Shown here piece by piece: positions 1 through 10,787 of a DNA stretch of 64,000 bases (positions are counted from its first letter, which is position 1; every line of letters starts with the position of its first letter). The notes beneath the pieces were generated by a model that searched no databases, was not told the origin of the DNA, and was given only the letters and a program-made list of their open reading frames with translations. This stretch comes from Gnetum montanum (Eukaryota > Streptophyta > Gnetopsida > Gnetales > Gnetaceae), in the NCBI GenBank assembly GCA_015680685.1, contig MNCI01036144.1, positions 120,618 to 184,617 on the forward strand. The letters run 5' to 3'. Made by a program: the position numbers and the translations under genes.

Positions 1-1642
1 ATGTGCCACGTTGAGGGAAAGGGGAGTGCATGTGGAGCCCCACTTGTCCTTTGTGTAATAGTGACACCGAAACGTTGCAACATTTTATACACAGATGTCA
101 GTTCACTTTGGCAATCTGGCACATTGCTAGTCTTACCCCCTTCGCTTGCCACGAGGACTCCATAATGTTGGCCATGCTGTGGGTGCTTTGGAAGCATTGG
201 AATTCGTAGGTCTTTTGGGGCTTGGCCATGCTTACACTGGCGATGGTAGCCTGGGAAATATGGGCATTGTGGAATGAGGTCACAGAAGCTATGGGGCATC
301 TGCTCCTTTTTTAAACCTCGTGGATGGAATTTGTGGAGCAGGTGGAGCTGTGGTCTTTGGTTCAACAGATGGGTTGGGAAGATATGTTGTGGTGCATGGA
401 AGGCGAACAGGGACTACATACCGCACAGTTCTTCGAAAATTGGGAGGGAAACGAGACTAAATTCTGGGTTAGGAGAATTACTGTCTCGATGTCGGTGTTG
501 GCAACCACCTTAGGGGTTGACGTGGAGGGAGAGGTGATTGCACCGATGGTACACACACAAACCGATGTGGCGGAATTCTTCCAGGGGGCCATTCCTAGGA
601 TGGCCAACGATCACATTCGAAGATTGGCATTGTAGGGGGTGTGGAGGGACGCAATTGTCTTCATTGAAAGATATTTCATGTAGTCTAGATACCCCCACAA
701 ATTGGTTGGTGTTCATTTTATGGTCTTGAAACATATGCAGTATGGTGCCCCCATTAACGTGCCCTAGTTCTTCTGGGACTCTTTGTGTCTGTGGCGGTCT
801 AGGCGGCACCTTGGAGTGATAATGGCACTCTGGCGTATGGGTACACTCCGATCCTGTCATTGTTCACTATGCGGGTGTCTTCCCGTTGGTGGGGTAGGGC
901 TTAGGGGTCCAGGATGGGGATGCAAGAAATTGGTGGTGCAGCATACACAGCTACAGGCATTGGGGGAGCACAAGATTGGGGGTGAGATGAGGAGGGGAGG
1001 TACGCAGGAATAGCTAGGACATCTTTGCGGAGTGTAGTAGAGTAGTAGAATAGGCAAGGAAGGAAGAAAGGGGGTGGTGGCAGTTAAGGTGGGTGAATAT
1101 GAGACAAGAGGCACACCAGGAGGCTACAGACATGCCGATTCAGACCCTGCCGTGCATGGAAGACATTTTTTCCGAAAATAGGGTGGGTCTTTGCGTAGCT
1201 CATTACTGAAAATCAACAACAATTGGCAATGAGCATGAGCACTATTGACAACCAGGCTGTGGTGGATACGGGGGCATCTCAATTACTGCCTAGAGAGGAG
1301 AGTAGGGGCTCTACACAAGGGCAGGATCAAACTGCAGGGTAGAGCGGGAAAGGTTAGGCTACGCACGACAAGTGAGAACGGGTTGTGCTTGGGGTTTTGT
1401 TGGGTGGGGACTTGGGGGGGGTCAGGAATGGGGTGTGGCTACAGGGCCAGCTTGTGAGGTGGGGCAAAATAAGGAAAACGGGATAAAATAGGGACCAGTA
1501 CAGGGGAATTCCCAGGAATAAGGCCGTAGTGCTCTGGATGCCTAGGGGAGTGGGGTCAGCCACACTGACCCATGCTATATTGATGTACAGATTGGTTTTT
1601 TTGGAATTAATAACAACTTGAATTTCTTCCAAAAAAAAAAAG
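1..1642 (+). mobile_element. L1-like LINE, 3' part (copy 1)
   Basis: This is the 3' end of a non-LTR retrotransposon; its 5' part lies outside the window. The first 135 bases encode a reverse-transcriptase zinc-binding segment (CPLC ... ETLQHF ... C ... W spacing). The same frame continues into a C-terminal extension, and the element ends in an A-run at about 1628-1640. It lies upstream of solanesyl diphosphate synthase exon A and so probably in one of that gene's introns. Several in-frame stops show that it is dead. The same 3' module recurs at 10788-12260 (+) and 5705-6860 (-). Confidence 0.8.
39..860 (+). pseudogene. LINE ORF2 C-terminus: zinc-binding tail plus accessory domain
   Basis: A single frame starting near base 39 reads first through a zf-RVT-type zinc-binding tail (CPLC at 45-56, TETLQHF, then C and W). 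After the usual 'W-alW' end of plant LINE ORF2 it runs on into a second domain at about 324-780. Visible blocks of this domain are NETKFWVRRITVSMSVLA, AEFFQGAIPRMANDHIRR and ERYF. The domain lines up with the same region of the other two L1-like copies here. Its layout (F..N, RxI.VS..xLA, later a W/RYF helix and an LP block) resembles the plant 'putative transposon protein' family; that assignment is an inference from pattern. Stops at about 209, 312 and 633 break the frame, so it is not functional. Confidence 0.6.
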
Positions 1643-3407
1643 CAAGGAGGATGATGAGGAATCATAACTTCAAATTATTCCCGTATAAAATGTTACTTCT
1701 ATCTCTATTTGCTTGCTTTGACAATAGATATTGTTAGTTATTACCTTATACAATAAAGATTATAGGCATTTAATTTCAAATTCATTTGTATTGAATAATC
1801 CATGGTAAGTGGGAGAATGCTTCCGGCAGATGTATCAATGGATTAACAAGAATGTGGTGCATTGTTCTTCTTTGCAGAAACTTTTTGCTGACCTTCCTGT
1901 ACAAGGAGACTAAGTAAAAAATTCCTTGCTCAATGGAGAACAATAATGTGGTGCATTATTCTCTGCAGAAACTTATTTCTGACCTTCGTTTACAAGGAAA
2001 CTAAGTTTGAAAATCGTTCATGCATCAAAATGGACTCTAATTTTCAGTGTTTTGAGTAGCGTTGTCATACGTTGAATATTGGGCTTGTACATTGTGGTGG
2101 CTGATACAACACACACGATATTAGGCTGTTGTATCGATTAAATACGTTAAGCTTCTGTCAACTCATCCTTAATGCCAGTTACCTGCCTTGAATCCTCATG
2201 ATAATGATGTTTCAACTGGTAGCGGTGGTGATCATGAATTGAAATCCTGGTAACAACTGTCACAATTTTAGATATTGTCTCCATGCCTACTTGAGTCTTG
2301 TAATGCACAGCTTTAAATTTTTATGTTACCTAGACTTTGTATGGATGCTATTGAAAATGTTCAGAATCAGGAATCTGTTTTAGATTTGTCAATTTTGCCT
2401 TCTGTTCGAGGCTTGTGGCTTACATCTTACATGTCAGATTCAATCTTGGTATACCAGTCTGGGATACATTTCACATGGGAGCACGGTAAGAATATACGCT
2501 TAGCTTGCTTTCAGGTAGACAGCCAAGCATAAAACTATCATCAATTTGCGTGCAAAACCTTATTTGTTACCTCAGTTTGATAGCATGAAGGGAATGATGA
2601 TGGTTAGTATCATTTATTCAGTGTGCTGGACTCCAGGGTACTTGAACACTGATTAGTTGACATCTCCATTCATTTTGGTGCCTATTCATATGTTTCTCAC
2701 TTAATTTCTCTCTTTATATTGCTATTCTACTAATATATGAATTCTCTCATGTGTTTGTGTTTATCAAGTAACTGGAATATAATACCGTTAATGCTAGAAG
2801 TGCGGCTCCAAAATTTAACATTTGGTCACAGTCATTGTGTTCAGGAGCTCTTTTTCCTGGGCCATCATTTTGGTCACAGCCATCATGTTTTTAGAATTTG
2901 CATTCTTTCAGCCGATATTGTTCTATTTACCATGACAGACTGCAGATGCACACTGGCTGTTAACTGACTTTCAATTTTTGAATTGAGTTACATTGTTTGC
3001 ATTGCCTGGGTGCAACCACTTGAAAAGAGGCTAGGCTTTTGCTTATCCACCAACCATCTTAGGACCCTACTTAGTTGAATGAGCAGCATCTTAGGACCCT
3101 ACTTAGTTGAATGAGCATTGAGGTTCCGGGTGATGATCCTTTTTATTAGTTACATTGTTTGCATTTGGTCGCATCTATTGATTTGTTTGCTTGTTATTGT
3201 TGACTTAATACTGCAATATTCCTTATGGCTACTTCTAGTCCTTCAATGTTATTGCTAGCTGGAATTTTACTTTTATGAGTGATCATGTATTGGCTGTGAT
3301 GATCCTTTTATGTTTTGTCATGTATTTTTTTGAGTGATCACTTTTTAGTTGCAACTGATCATTAGGAAACTCTATTGGTATTTATTTTAATGGATAAAAA
3401 TGCACAG
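1643..3407. other. Intron sequence upstream of exon A
   Basis: AT-rich intron DNA with no convincing exon. I looked for the preceding solanesyl diphosphate synthase exon (first DDxxD motif, GDFLLSRA-type block) and did not find it, so it lies further 5'. Two imperfect repeats of about 60 bases (GTGGTGCAT...CAAGGA...CTAAGT) sit at about 1853-1915 and 1946-2006. An open stretch at 2323-2532 matches nothing I recognise. Confidence 0.5.
3055..3117. repeat. 32-bp direct tandem duplication
   Basis: The unit beginning CATCTTAGGACCCTACTTAG occurs twice back to back, starting at 3055 and 3087, with no mismatch that I can see. It lies in intron sequence about 300 bases before exon A. The near identity means a recent slippage-type event. 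Confidence 0.85.
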
Positions 3408-3493
3408 GTTGTGGAATTGCTCTCAACGGTTCTAGAGCATCTTGTTACCGGTGAAATAATGCAAATTTCTAATACTTCTGAGCAGAGATGCAG
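3408..3493 (+). CDS. SPS: Solanesyl diphosphate synthase, exon A (internal)
   Basis: This is an internal exon of an all-trans polyprenyl (solanesyl) diphosphate synthase, which makes the C45 side chain of ubiquinone by adding isopentenyl diphosphate units. The exon follows a TGCACAG acceptor, encodes VVELLSTVLEHLVTGEIMQI and then SNTSEQRC, and ends with two bases of a split Ser codon before a GTATGC donor. EHLVTGE and SEQR are typical of the mitochondrial (Arabidopsis SPS3-like) branch and not of the plastid SPS1/2 branch. The length of 86 nt (28 codons + 2) joins in phase with exon B. Earlier exons, including the first aspartate-rich motif, are outside the window. Confidence 0.9.
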
Positions 3494-5990
3494 GTATGCT
3501 GAAGTTTTTTGTTTAAAACTTGTGTTTTGTGTTCACTAAGTTGTTTGTTGACGTATAGGCTTTGAACTGTTTCAATTAATCATCTTTTCATTTGAGGACA
3601 CAGCATCTAAAATGGGTTTTATCTCTCTGCATTAATAATCTCATCACCTTTTTAAAGTAGTGAAATAGGAGTCTTTTAATGATTTGAGTACTTGTAGGCA
3701 GCTTAATGGTAGCGTCAGTAGTACAATTATGCTTTCTTGGTTAGAGAATATCTGTCGATATCAAATACGGTACAATAGGCAACTCATATGGCATTTCTTT
3801 TGTGGAAAAATATGATCTTACACACATATTTTTGTGACTGTGAACACAATATGATCAAAGGACAGGATACTGATTCATGTGAACTGAGATTTTATGTAAT
3901 TAATATATTTTTTTATTTAAACATGGATTCCTATGGAAGACGTATTAGGACGTAATAAAAATTTCCTGTTTCCAGTTTTCAATATAGTTTGGTAATGGTA
4001 TTAATATTATACTTGCCTTCTAGGGAATTTACCATGATAGTAGTACTTCAGAATCAAGTTCTATTATGAGATTTTGTAAAGTGATTGTTCATGCATGTGT
4101 AAACTTTTTCAAATCCCATGCAGGTTTTCCCAAATCACCATTTTCAAATATGATAGTTTTTTATGTTCAAGTTTCGATGTTTGAAGCTCATTATGGTTAA
4201 TTTTTATTAACACTTGCTTATCTCAGTGTTGAGCCGTACGTTTGGTTATCTTAGGATCTTTAAACACGGAAAGTTGAGAAAATCAACAATGCTAGTTCTC
4301 TTTATTGTTATCAAATGTTCTGTACAAAGGTTATATACAAGTTTAAGCAGTATAAATAATATAAATCTTGATCCACACGTTTGCAAATCAAGGCGACGTA
4401 CATGTATAGTAGAAGTCGTCACTTCTCAGCTTGAAATCCTCTTACTTAGCTTGGTTCTGTTTTACTTTCCATTCACAGCTATGACTGTTTTCCTTATCCA
4501 ACCTGTTCGTGCATTCCAATGCACCTCTCTTCTTCTGCGTCACCTCCGTTGGCTTTCCGTCAATTGTTATTAATTGCAATGGCCTTACTTTGGAGCTTTT
4601 GCTGCATTTTGCATCATTATACCATCATGTAACCCTTCATAACTAATATTCAGTTTTCATTTCTATTTTATTAAATGGTTTTCTCATATAGTTTAACCTT
4701 TTGCATTTCTTTGGATTATTACATGGATTCTGCACACTATTTCATTTTATGTACACGGAATGCATTTAATCTATTTTATTTACATGATTTCCTCTTAGTT
4801 CTATTTAACACAGAATCATCAAACATAATTTCTCTATGAGGATGAATGGGTATTTCAATACTCCTCCTCAATTAATTAATTATGGAATATCCAATCAAGT
4901 AACAAGTGCAATTAGTAGATAAGGGTCTGGACATTAGAAGGGTTCAACTTCTAATTTCCTTTTGTTACCTAAATACTATTCCTTCTTCCTTGATTGTGCT
5001 CATGGATTTTTACTCAGTTCTTAGTTGGAAGATTTCCCTAAAGTTAAGGGCTCCTGAAATGGTAAAAACACATCTTTTGGTAATTGTTTAGTCAAGCTAT
5101 TAGCCATAAACTTTTCGTGTTGATGTACTGTAATGGTATGAACTTGGTTTCACACATCTCTCGTCGGAAGTGCATATCAACTTCAATATGCTTGCTGTGT
5201 CATAATTTGGGCTTTGGATAATCTGAATCATCGCTGTGTCGTCACAATACTGTAATACCCATGCTCAAGGAGCAAGAGCTAACACCCAAAGTGCCCAAAA
5301 TGCTGTTTGAAAAATGCAAGGATGGTTTTTTTTTTTTTTTCAAAGCAGAAATTAGACCATTGTTGACGACAATCAGTTCAGCATAAAAAGTAAATTATAC
5401 AATGTAAATATTAACGCAAGGATATAGCAGGAAGAGATTGCCAATATGACATGTGGCATCTTGATACCAATGTCAAAGCAAGCAAGCTTGACATCTTGTT
5501 GAAAGCCTTCTAGTTCATTTACAAGCAAATTAACTTAAGCAATTCACATTAGCCTTCTAGTTCACAGTAAGCTATCTAAGACATATCTCAGGCAAAACAA
5601 CTTCTCTTTCAAGCCATCAGTGAATTCATAACTTATTATTGCATTACCTTATGATGCCTTGAAAGGTCATCATATGGCCTTTCTACGACTATGGAAGGGG
5701 TACTTTTTTTTTGCGAAAAAATGTCAAGTTATATTAATCCAAGAAAAAGGCTGTACAATTGGACAATGTGGGTTAGTGACCCCATGCCCCAGAACAAAAC
5801 AAGGCGTTTGGATCAAAATCCTCTTGCCATCATGCCCCCTGCCATCGACTTGGGCCAGAAACCCATGCCCCACCTCCAAAACCCTGCACCCCCATTGCTT
5901 GATCGGAGCCACAACGTAGCCCCAATAGGAACCAAAACAAGCAGTGTCGACCCCACAGGGGCCTTCAACCCCACCTTGGCTGTGCAACCA

Positions 5991-6880
5991 TTAAATATAT
6001 GTATTCGGGCCTAATTTGCCACCCCCCACAATCTTGTTCAGCCTAGGTGTCGATGTCCTGTTCTCCAGTTCGATGGAAGTTGTGGACGGCCCCGTATCAG
6101 CCGTAGGCTGCGTGTTTGTTATATTGGGCCCAAGCGCCAACCTTCGATTGTTCTCTTCAATGAGCTGTGCCAAGCCTGTCCGATGTTCATTAAGCATTGC
6201 TTCCATCCATTGCCAATCTTGAAGCCGTCGAGAAATCAGCTCCATTTGGACCTCGTTTCGGAGATTCTTCCACCGCAGCTGCCATTGCTCCTGCTCCTCC
6301 AAGTGTGCCTACTCAGCGGCAAGACAACACTCCTCCAAGTGCGTTTGGCTATACTTTGTTTGTGTGGGCTCCTACTCCCTGTCCTTTGAATGGCTCAACC
6401 CCTTAGCCCTGTCTAAAGCAATCTCATGGTTTTCCATCTGTGGTGTCCTAGGACCTTGTCTAGGGCCCCGCCTCCTACATTGATAAACAAGCGTTGGTGC
6501 CAGTGGCATGATTGGCACACCCGTGGACCATAGAGCATGGATTACCCTTGGGTGTTGTCCAGGTTGTCACTGCCAACGAGACTCCCACAAAAAGTGTGGT
6601 AGATTAATGTGGGTGGCATGGTGCATGTGCTTAACGTGGGTATCCTGTCTGCACGAAATATCTTTTAACCAGACTTGTCGCCTCCCTCCAGATGCCTTGC
6701 AACTCGGATTTCCTGATATGTCCATTGGCCATCTTGGGAATTGGCCCTTGGAAAACTTCCGCTGTGTCCATTTACACCCAAGCAACCGGCACCACAACTT
6801 CCCCCTTTGCATTCATCCCCAGCGTGGCAGTCATCGTCGACACTGACACCTCAATCTTCCTACCCCGATACTACATTTTG
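5991..6880 (-). pseudogene. LINE C-terminal accessory domain plus coiled coil
   Basis: This is the minus-strand counterpart of the domain in copies 1 and 3. Blocks in order are RKIEVSVSTMTATLG, VFQGPIPKMANGHIRKSE, VKRYFVQTGYP and INLPHFLWES. They are followed at 6302-6130 by a charged helical segment (LQDWQWMEAMLNEHRTGLAQ then LIEENNRRLA). The same helical tail occurs in copy 3 (GIAQIIEENRHRLA). The function is unknown. The resemblance to plant transposon-protein domains is a pattern judgement. Confidence 0.55.
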
Positions 6881-7079
6881 GTCCCTTCCTAGTTGTAATA
6901 GAACTGCTGTGTGGGCAGGTCCGACTCTCCTTCTAGTTCTATGCCCGACAAAATTCCCAAGGTCTGGATAATTTGGGTGCACACTGTGCCCGCCATATTA
7001 ACAAGGTGTATGGTTGACTTCCCTTTGTTAATTTTAAGGCCGACCTCATGCTACATCTGGTCCAGAGCCCGTAACAAAG

Positions 7080-8410
7080 CCTCTGCCTGTGGCATCGGAA
7101 CCCTTGAGAAGATCATCATGTCATCAGCGTACTGTGCCGCTAGACAATGCACCCTTGCAATATTGAGCCCTTGAATCCCTTCGGCGAGTTAGTAGCCTAT
7201 GAACAAGTCCATCACTAGGATAAAGAGGAGCAGTGATAGCGGATCCCCCTGCCTCAACCCTCTCTCTGTTCCTTGAAATCCCCATAGCCTCCCATTGATA
7301 TTGAAAGAGTAGCGGTCACTGCTTTGCATTTGCAAGCAAAGGTTGACGAATCTGGTATCAAAGCCCTTTGCTAGCATTACTGTTTGGAGCATCGCCCAAC
7401 TCACCGTATCATAGGCCTTGGTGATATCAAGCTTAACACACATTCCCAGGAATTTTGTCGTCTGAAGGGAGTGCAGGATCTCCTGCAATAGTAGGACTTG
7501 CTCCTGCAGAAGGCGGCCCTTGATAAATCTAGCCTGGTGTGGCCCAACCAATTTTATCATAAGAGGTGCAACATGCCCAACTAGCATCTTGGAGAAAATC
7601 CACAAAAGAGTATTACAAACTCCTTTGGGTCGAAAGTGCCCTAGTGAGGATGGATCAGGCACTTTGAGCAGTAGCACAACCCGAGAGTAGTTGATTTCTT
7701 TGCTCACTTGTTGCCAATAAAGCATGCTATTAAATGCATCCAACATGTTGGCCCCCAGGATGTCTTTGTATTCCCTAAAAAATTCAATGGGCCATCCGTT
7801 TGGCCTTGGAGCCTTGTTAGTTTGCATCGACTTCATGGCCCTCTGTAGCTCTTCCCATGAAAACGGGCATAGCAAATTCAAGTTATCAGCTCTCGTAAGG
7901 ATCTGTGGAATTAGTATTGAGATAGGCTTTGTTCCCCGTTGCCTCTAGATCTCCCCATAAGATGCCTCTAGTTCCCTCATGCTGCTCTGTGGTCCTCTCT
8001 CACCTATACCCCTCAGCAGGTCTTGGATTTTGCTCTTGGAGGCTTGATTGGTTTTTGCCGTAGCAAAGAAAAACCTTGTATGCTTGTCCGCTTCCCTCAA
8101 CCTAGAGACCTGCGATCTTTGCCGCTAGTAGCTCTCTTCGTCCTTGTCTAGTTCCTGGAGTTCCCACAACAGTTCTCTTTCTTCATGTTCCCGGTCTTCT
8201 CTCATTCCCTAGAGCTGTTGGATTTTCCAGAGTTTCTCTTGTACCTGTTTCCTGTATCCTCGGAAACTATACTTGTCTTCTGTTGCCTTGGCCTTGATGC
8301 GAAGTTTAAGGGCTTGCAGTCCATCTTTTAGAAACTTCCAAGGTTCTTGCTCCCCTGTATAGGTTTGCCAGAGAGTAGCAATTAACGATTTCAGCCAAGC
8401 TTTATGCAAC
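7080..8410 (-). pseudogene. LINE ORF2 reverse transcriptase
   Basis: The longest open piece (7881-7189) starts in the RT fingers (NKAPRPNGWPIEFF). It contains the motif A block KLDITKAYDTVSW and the motif B block GLRQGDPLSLLLF. The catalytic YADD lies beyond a stop at 7188-7186, at about 7132-7121. After NKGKSTIHL (about 7020) the sequence passes within about 150 bases into the accessory domain, so the thumb/connection and the zinc-binding tail found in copies 1 and 3 are deleted. The protein would copy element RNA at the nicked target; this copy cannot. Confidence 0.85.
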
Positions 8411-8429
8411 CACGTTCTTTCGAACCAAA

Positions 8430-9118
8430 AAGGCTAGGGTTCTCGATACTCCTTGGATAGGATCTGGCATAGAATGGACCTGTGGTCCGAAGCTTGTTGT
8501 TCTTTGCCTACCGTCGTAATGTTGAGTTCGATCATGAGGCTCAAACTAACCCAAATCCGGTCTATCCAGGACTGCACCCGATCTGGTCCCCGCCATTTGT
8601 ATTTGCATCCCCTAATCTCCAGGTCCACCAGATCATATTGGTGAAGGAAGTGAGCGCGGGCCTTGGCCCTTGGAGGGTTTGTACAATCACTCTTTGGTTT
8701 TTCCTAGCAATGCAGTCTTTGATTAAAATTCCCAAGCTACATCCATCTGGCGGTGTTGGGGATGGCCCCAGCCACACATCATAATTCTTGGACCCGAGCC
8801 TCGCATTCTTGGGCCTTGTAAATATTTGTGAGCCACAAATTAGCCTATGGTAGGTAAACTGTCTAACTCTAGTTGGAGTCATCCACATAGCGTACAGGAA
8901 TTCTAGCTAGAATGGCCAACCCTCCTGCTCGACCCTTGCTCTGTACCAGGTGTGTGCTCCATCCCTCATAGTGCAACAACTATCTCTCTGACGCTTGTAG
9001 CTTAGTCTCCTGTAAGCAGACCATGTCACATCCTGCATCCCGAACCATCATTTTTAGGGTATTCCTTTTGTATGGGGTACCATGTCCCCTACAATTCCAA
9101 GTAGGGTCTTTCATGGGG
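8430..9118 (-). pseudogene. LINE ORF2 endonuclease domain
   Basis: This is the start of LINE ORF2. The ATG near 9114 opens MKDPTWNCRGHGTPYKRN, the usual 'WNCRG' beginning of plant L1 ORF2. It is followed by CDMVCLQETK, the metal-binding Glu block of apurinic-like (EEP) endonucleases. The domain ends with WIDRIW and QASDHRSI, the catalytic Asp-His end block. The enzyme nicks target DNA for target-primed reverse transcription. Stops and at least one frame change separate the blocks. Confidence 0.75.
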
Positions 9119-10530
9119 ATGTGGACACTCGTTTGTTGTACACCTCCTGGAGCATCCTCTGCACCCCCAAATCCAAATCCAATTGCGTGGCCTTCTTACG
9201 TGTCACTGTTTTATCCAGGTGCCCAACTTTGCTTTCCGATGGGGTGACCACCATATCGGATGGGCCTGCTACCTTCTTCGCCAAGATGTCCTTCATCTTT
9301 GGTCTCAAGGACCCCTGCCCTATAGTTATCCATTCCCCCAGGGGAGGCAACTCCATCCGTGAAACCTCCATCGCAGACATTCTTTTAGCTGGTGGGGTAT
9401 AGGGGGGAGGCTTGGACCTCCTTGTCACTTCTGAGCCCACCTTGGCCCAATGATCCTACTGTTTGGGCCTCCATCGGCAATGGTTCCTCAGTTACCTCTT
9501 CCATGTGGGGTAGCGTAGTTCCCTTTTGTGACTTCGGTTTGCCCCCATTCATAGCGGAGTGTGGGTTTTGGTGTTTCCCAACACTACCTAACAGCTGTCC
9601 CTGCTTTCGAACTTGACCCTTTCAGCCAACGAGGTTCCATCCTTGATTGGCTTTGTCGACCCATAGCGACATTCTGATGTGAGATGCCCTTTCCCATAGG
9701 TCTTGCAGACTAGCGTGTCCTTCGTGCGCATATTCTGTAGGTTTTCAAAATGGACCCAGATCTTTTCTTCACCTAGAGTGGTGTCCAAAATAACCTCCGT
9801 AACCCTATCCTCAGATTGCAGTGACTGCCAAACATAGAAACAAGCATATCCCATGTGATCCATTGATGCCGTGAAGGCATCAAATTTGATGAAGTCCCTG
9901 AAGAGCCCTGCTAGGGACTTAAGGAAACTTGGTGCCTATCATTCCAACTGTAGATTGAACAGTCGGATCTAGACCAGTGCCTGATCAAACAAGCTTGCAT
10001 CTCTATGTGCCCTAGGCCACCAAGGAGCTAGGGTGAGCCCACATGCACCAAGAGGACCTTGTCCCTGTCTTTAGTGGTGTGAAAGTTGAAGCGTAACCGG
10101 TCATTTGCCAGATTCTGAGTGCGGATGTTCTCTAGCTGCCAAGCCACTAGGACCCACTTGCGGATTAGATTCATGTACGAGGGCACCCCCATAGAAACAA
10201 ACTTGCCAATTAGACTCTGTTCCATTGCCTTCACGGTCTCTTCAGATGGGCACCCCACCTTGAGCCACATAATGGCCCCTTCCTTGGAACATGCTTTGAA
10301 ATTGTCACTACCTCCCTCGTTCGGGGAAACCCTAACCTTGGCATCCTGCCTTTGCACAACACCTATTTTTTCTTGGTGCATGGCCTCCTTGCCCTGTTGG
10401 CCTTGCGAGGGCCTGTGCGCATTCCCCCAATTCTTCCCCCATTCGCAGCCCCCGTCATCCCTTTTGTTCCTATTCTGACTCTTGTTGCTCCCTCTCCCGC
10501 TCCCAGCCCCGTCGCTCCCACTGCTCCCAT
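9115..10530 (-). pseudogene. LINE ORF1 (DUF4283-like / zinc knuckle)
   Basis: This is the first gene of the minus-strand LINE, probably starting at the ATG near 10530 (MGAVGATGLGAGEG). Its Gly/Arg-rich N-terminus is followed at about 10381-10028 by a domain with the look of plant LINE ORF1 (WLKVGCPSEETVKAMEQSLI, then KWVLVAWQLENIRT). A degenerate CCHC knuckle (CKTYGKGHLTSEC, second Cys changed to Tyr) lies at about 9700-9660. ORF1 proteins of this type bind the element RNA. Stops between these blocks show that it is a pseudogene. Confidence 0.6.
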
Positions 10531-10787
10531 GTTTTTTCCTCCAATGTCAAACCAAGATCCATGGAGGGGGTACTTATACTCTAATAACTCAAAAGAATAG
10601 TGCATCAACAACATACATAACATTCTATATGTTCACCATTTAAAAATAACACAACCATGATATACATAATATTCCTGATTCATAGGTCAAGTTCTCTCCA
10701 CTTGTTTCATTGATTAAGTTCCTTAGCAACATGTGTATATGTATATTTAAATGAATCACTTATGCCAAGCAAAACATACCCGTTTCA

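Larger units (their letters stand above)
5705..10560 (-). mobile_element. L1-like LINE, nearly full length (copy 2)
   Basis: A non-LTR retrotransposon of about 4.9 kb on the minus strand. It is bounded by an imperfect 14-bp target-site duplication (ATGGAAGGGGTACT at 5691-5704 and ATGGAGGGGGTACT at 10561-10574) and has a short A-tail at its 3' end (T-run at about 5705-5712). From 10560 downwards come ORF1, an endonuclease (about 9120-8430), a reverse transcriptase (about 8400-7080) and the accessory C-terminal domain (about 6860-5990). Numerous stops and frameshifts make it inactive. Compared with copies 1 and 3 it lacks the RT thumb, connection and zinc-binding tail (see the RT entry). Confidence 0.85.

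Noticed and set aside
2323-2532. Open stretch of 69 codons followed by a splice-donor-like GTAAGA, as a possible extra synthase exon
   Set aside because: The translation shares nothing with polyprenyl diphosphate synthases, and the exon expected here (GDFLLSRA block) is absent.
4214-4573. 119-codon open frame in the large intron
   Set aside because: No recognisable domain, AT-driven composition and no splice context; compatible with chance.
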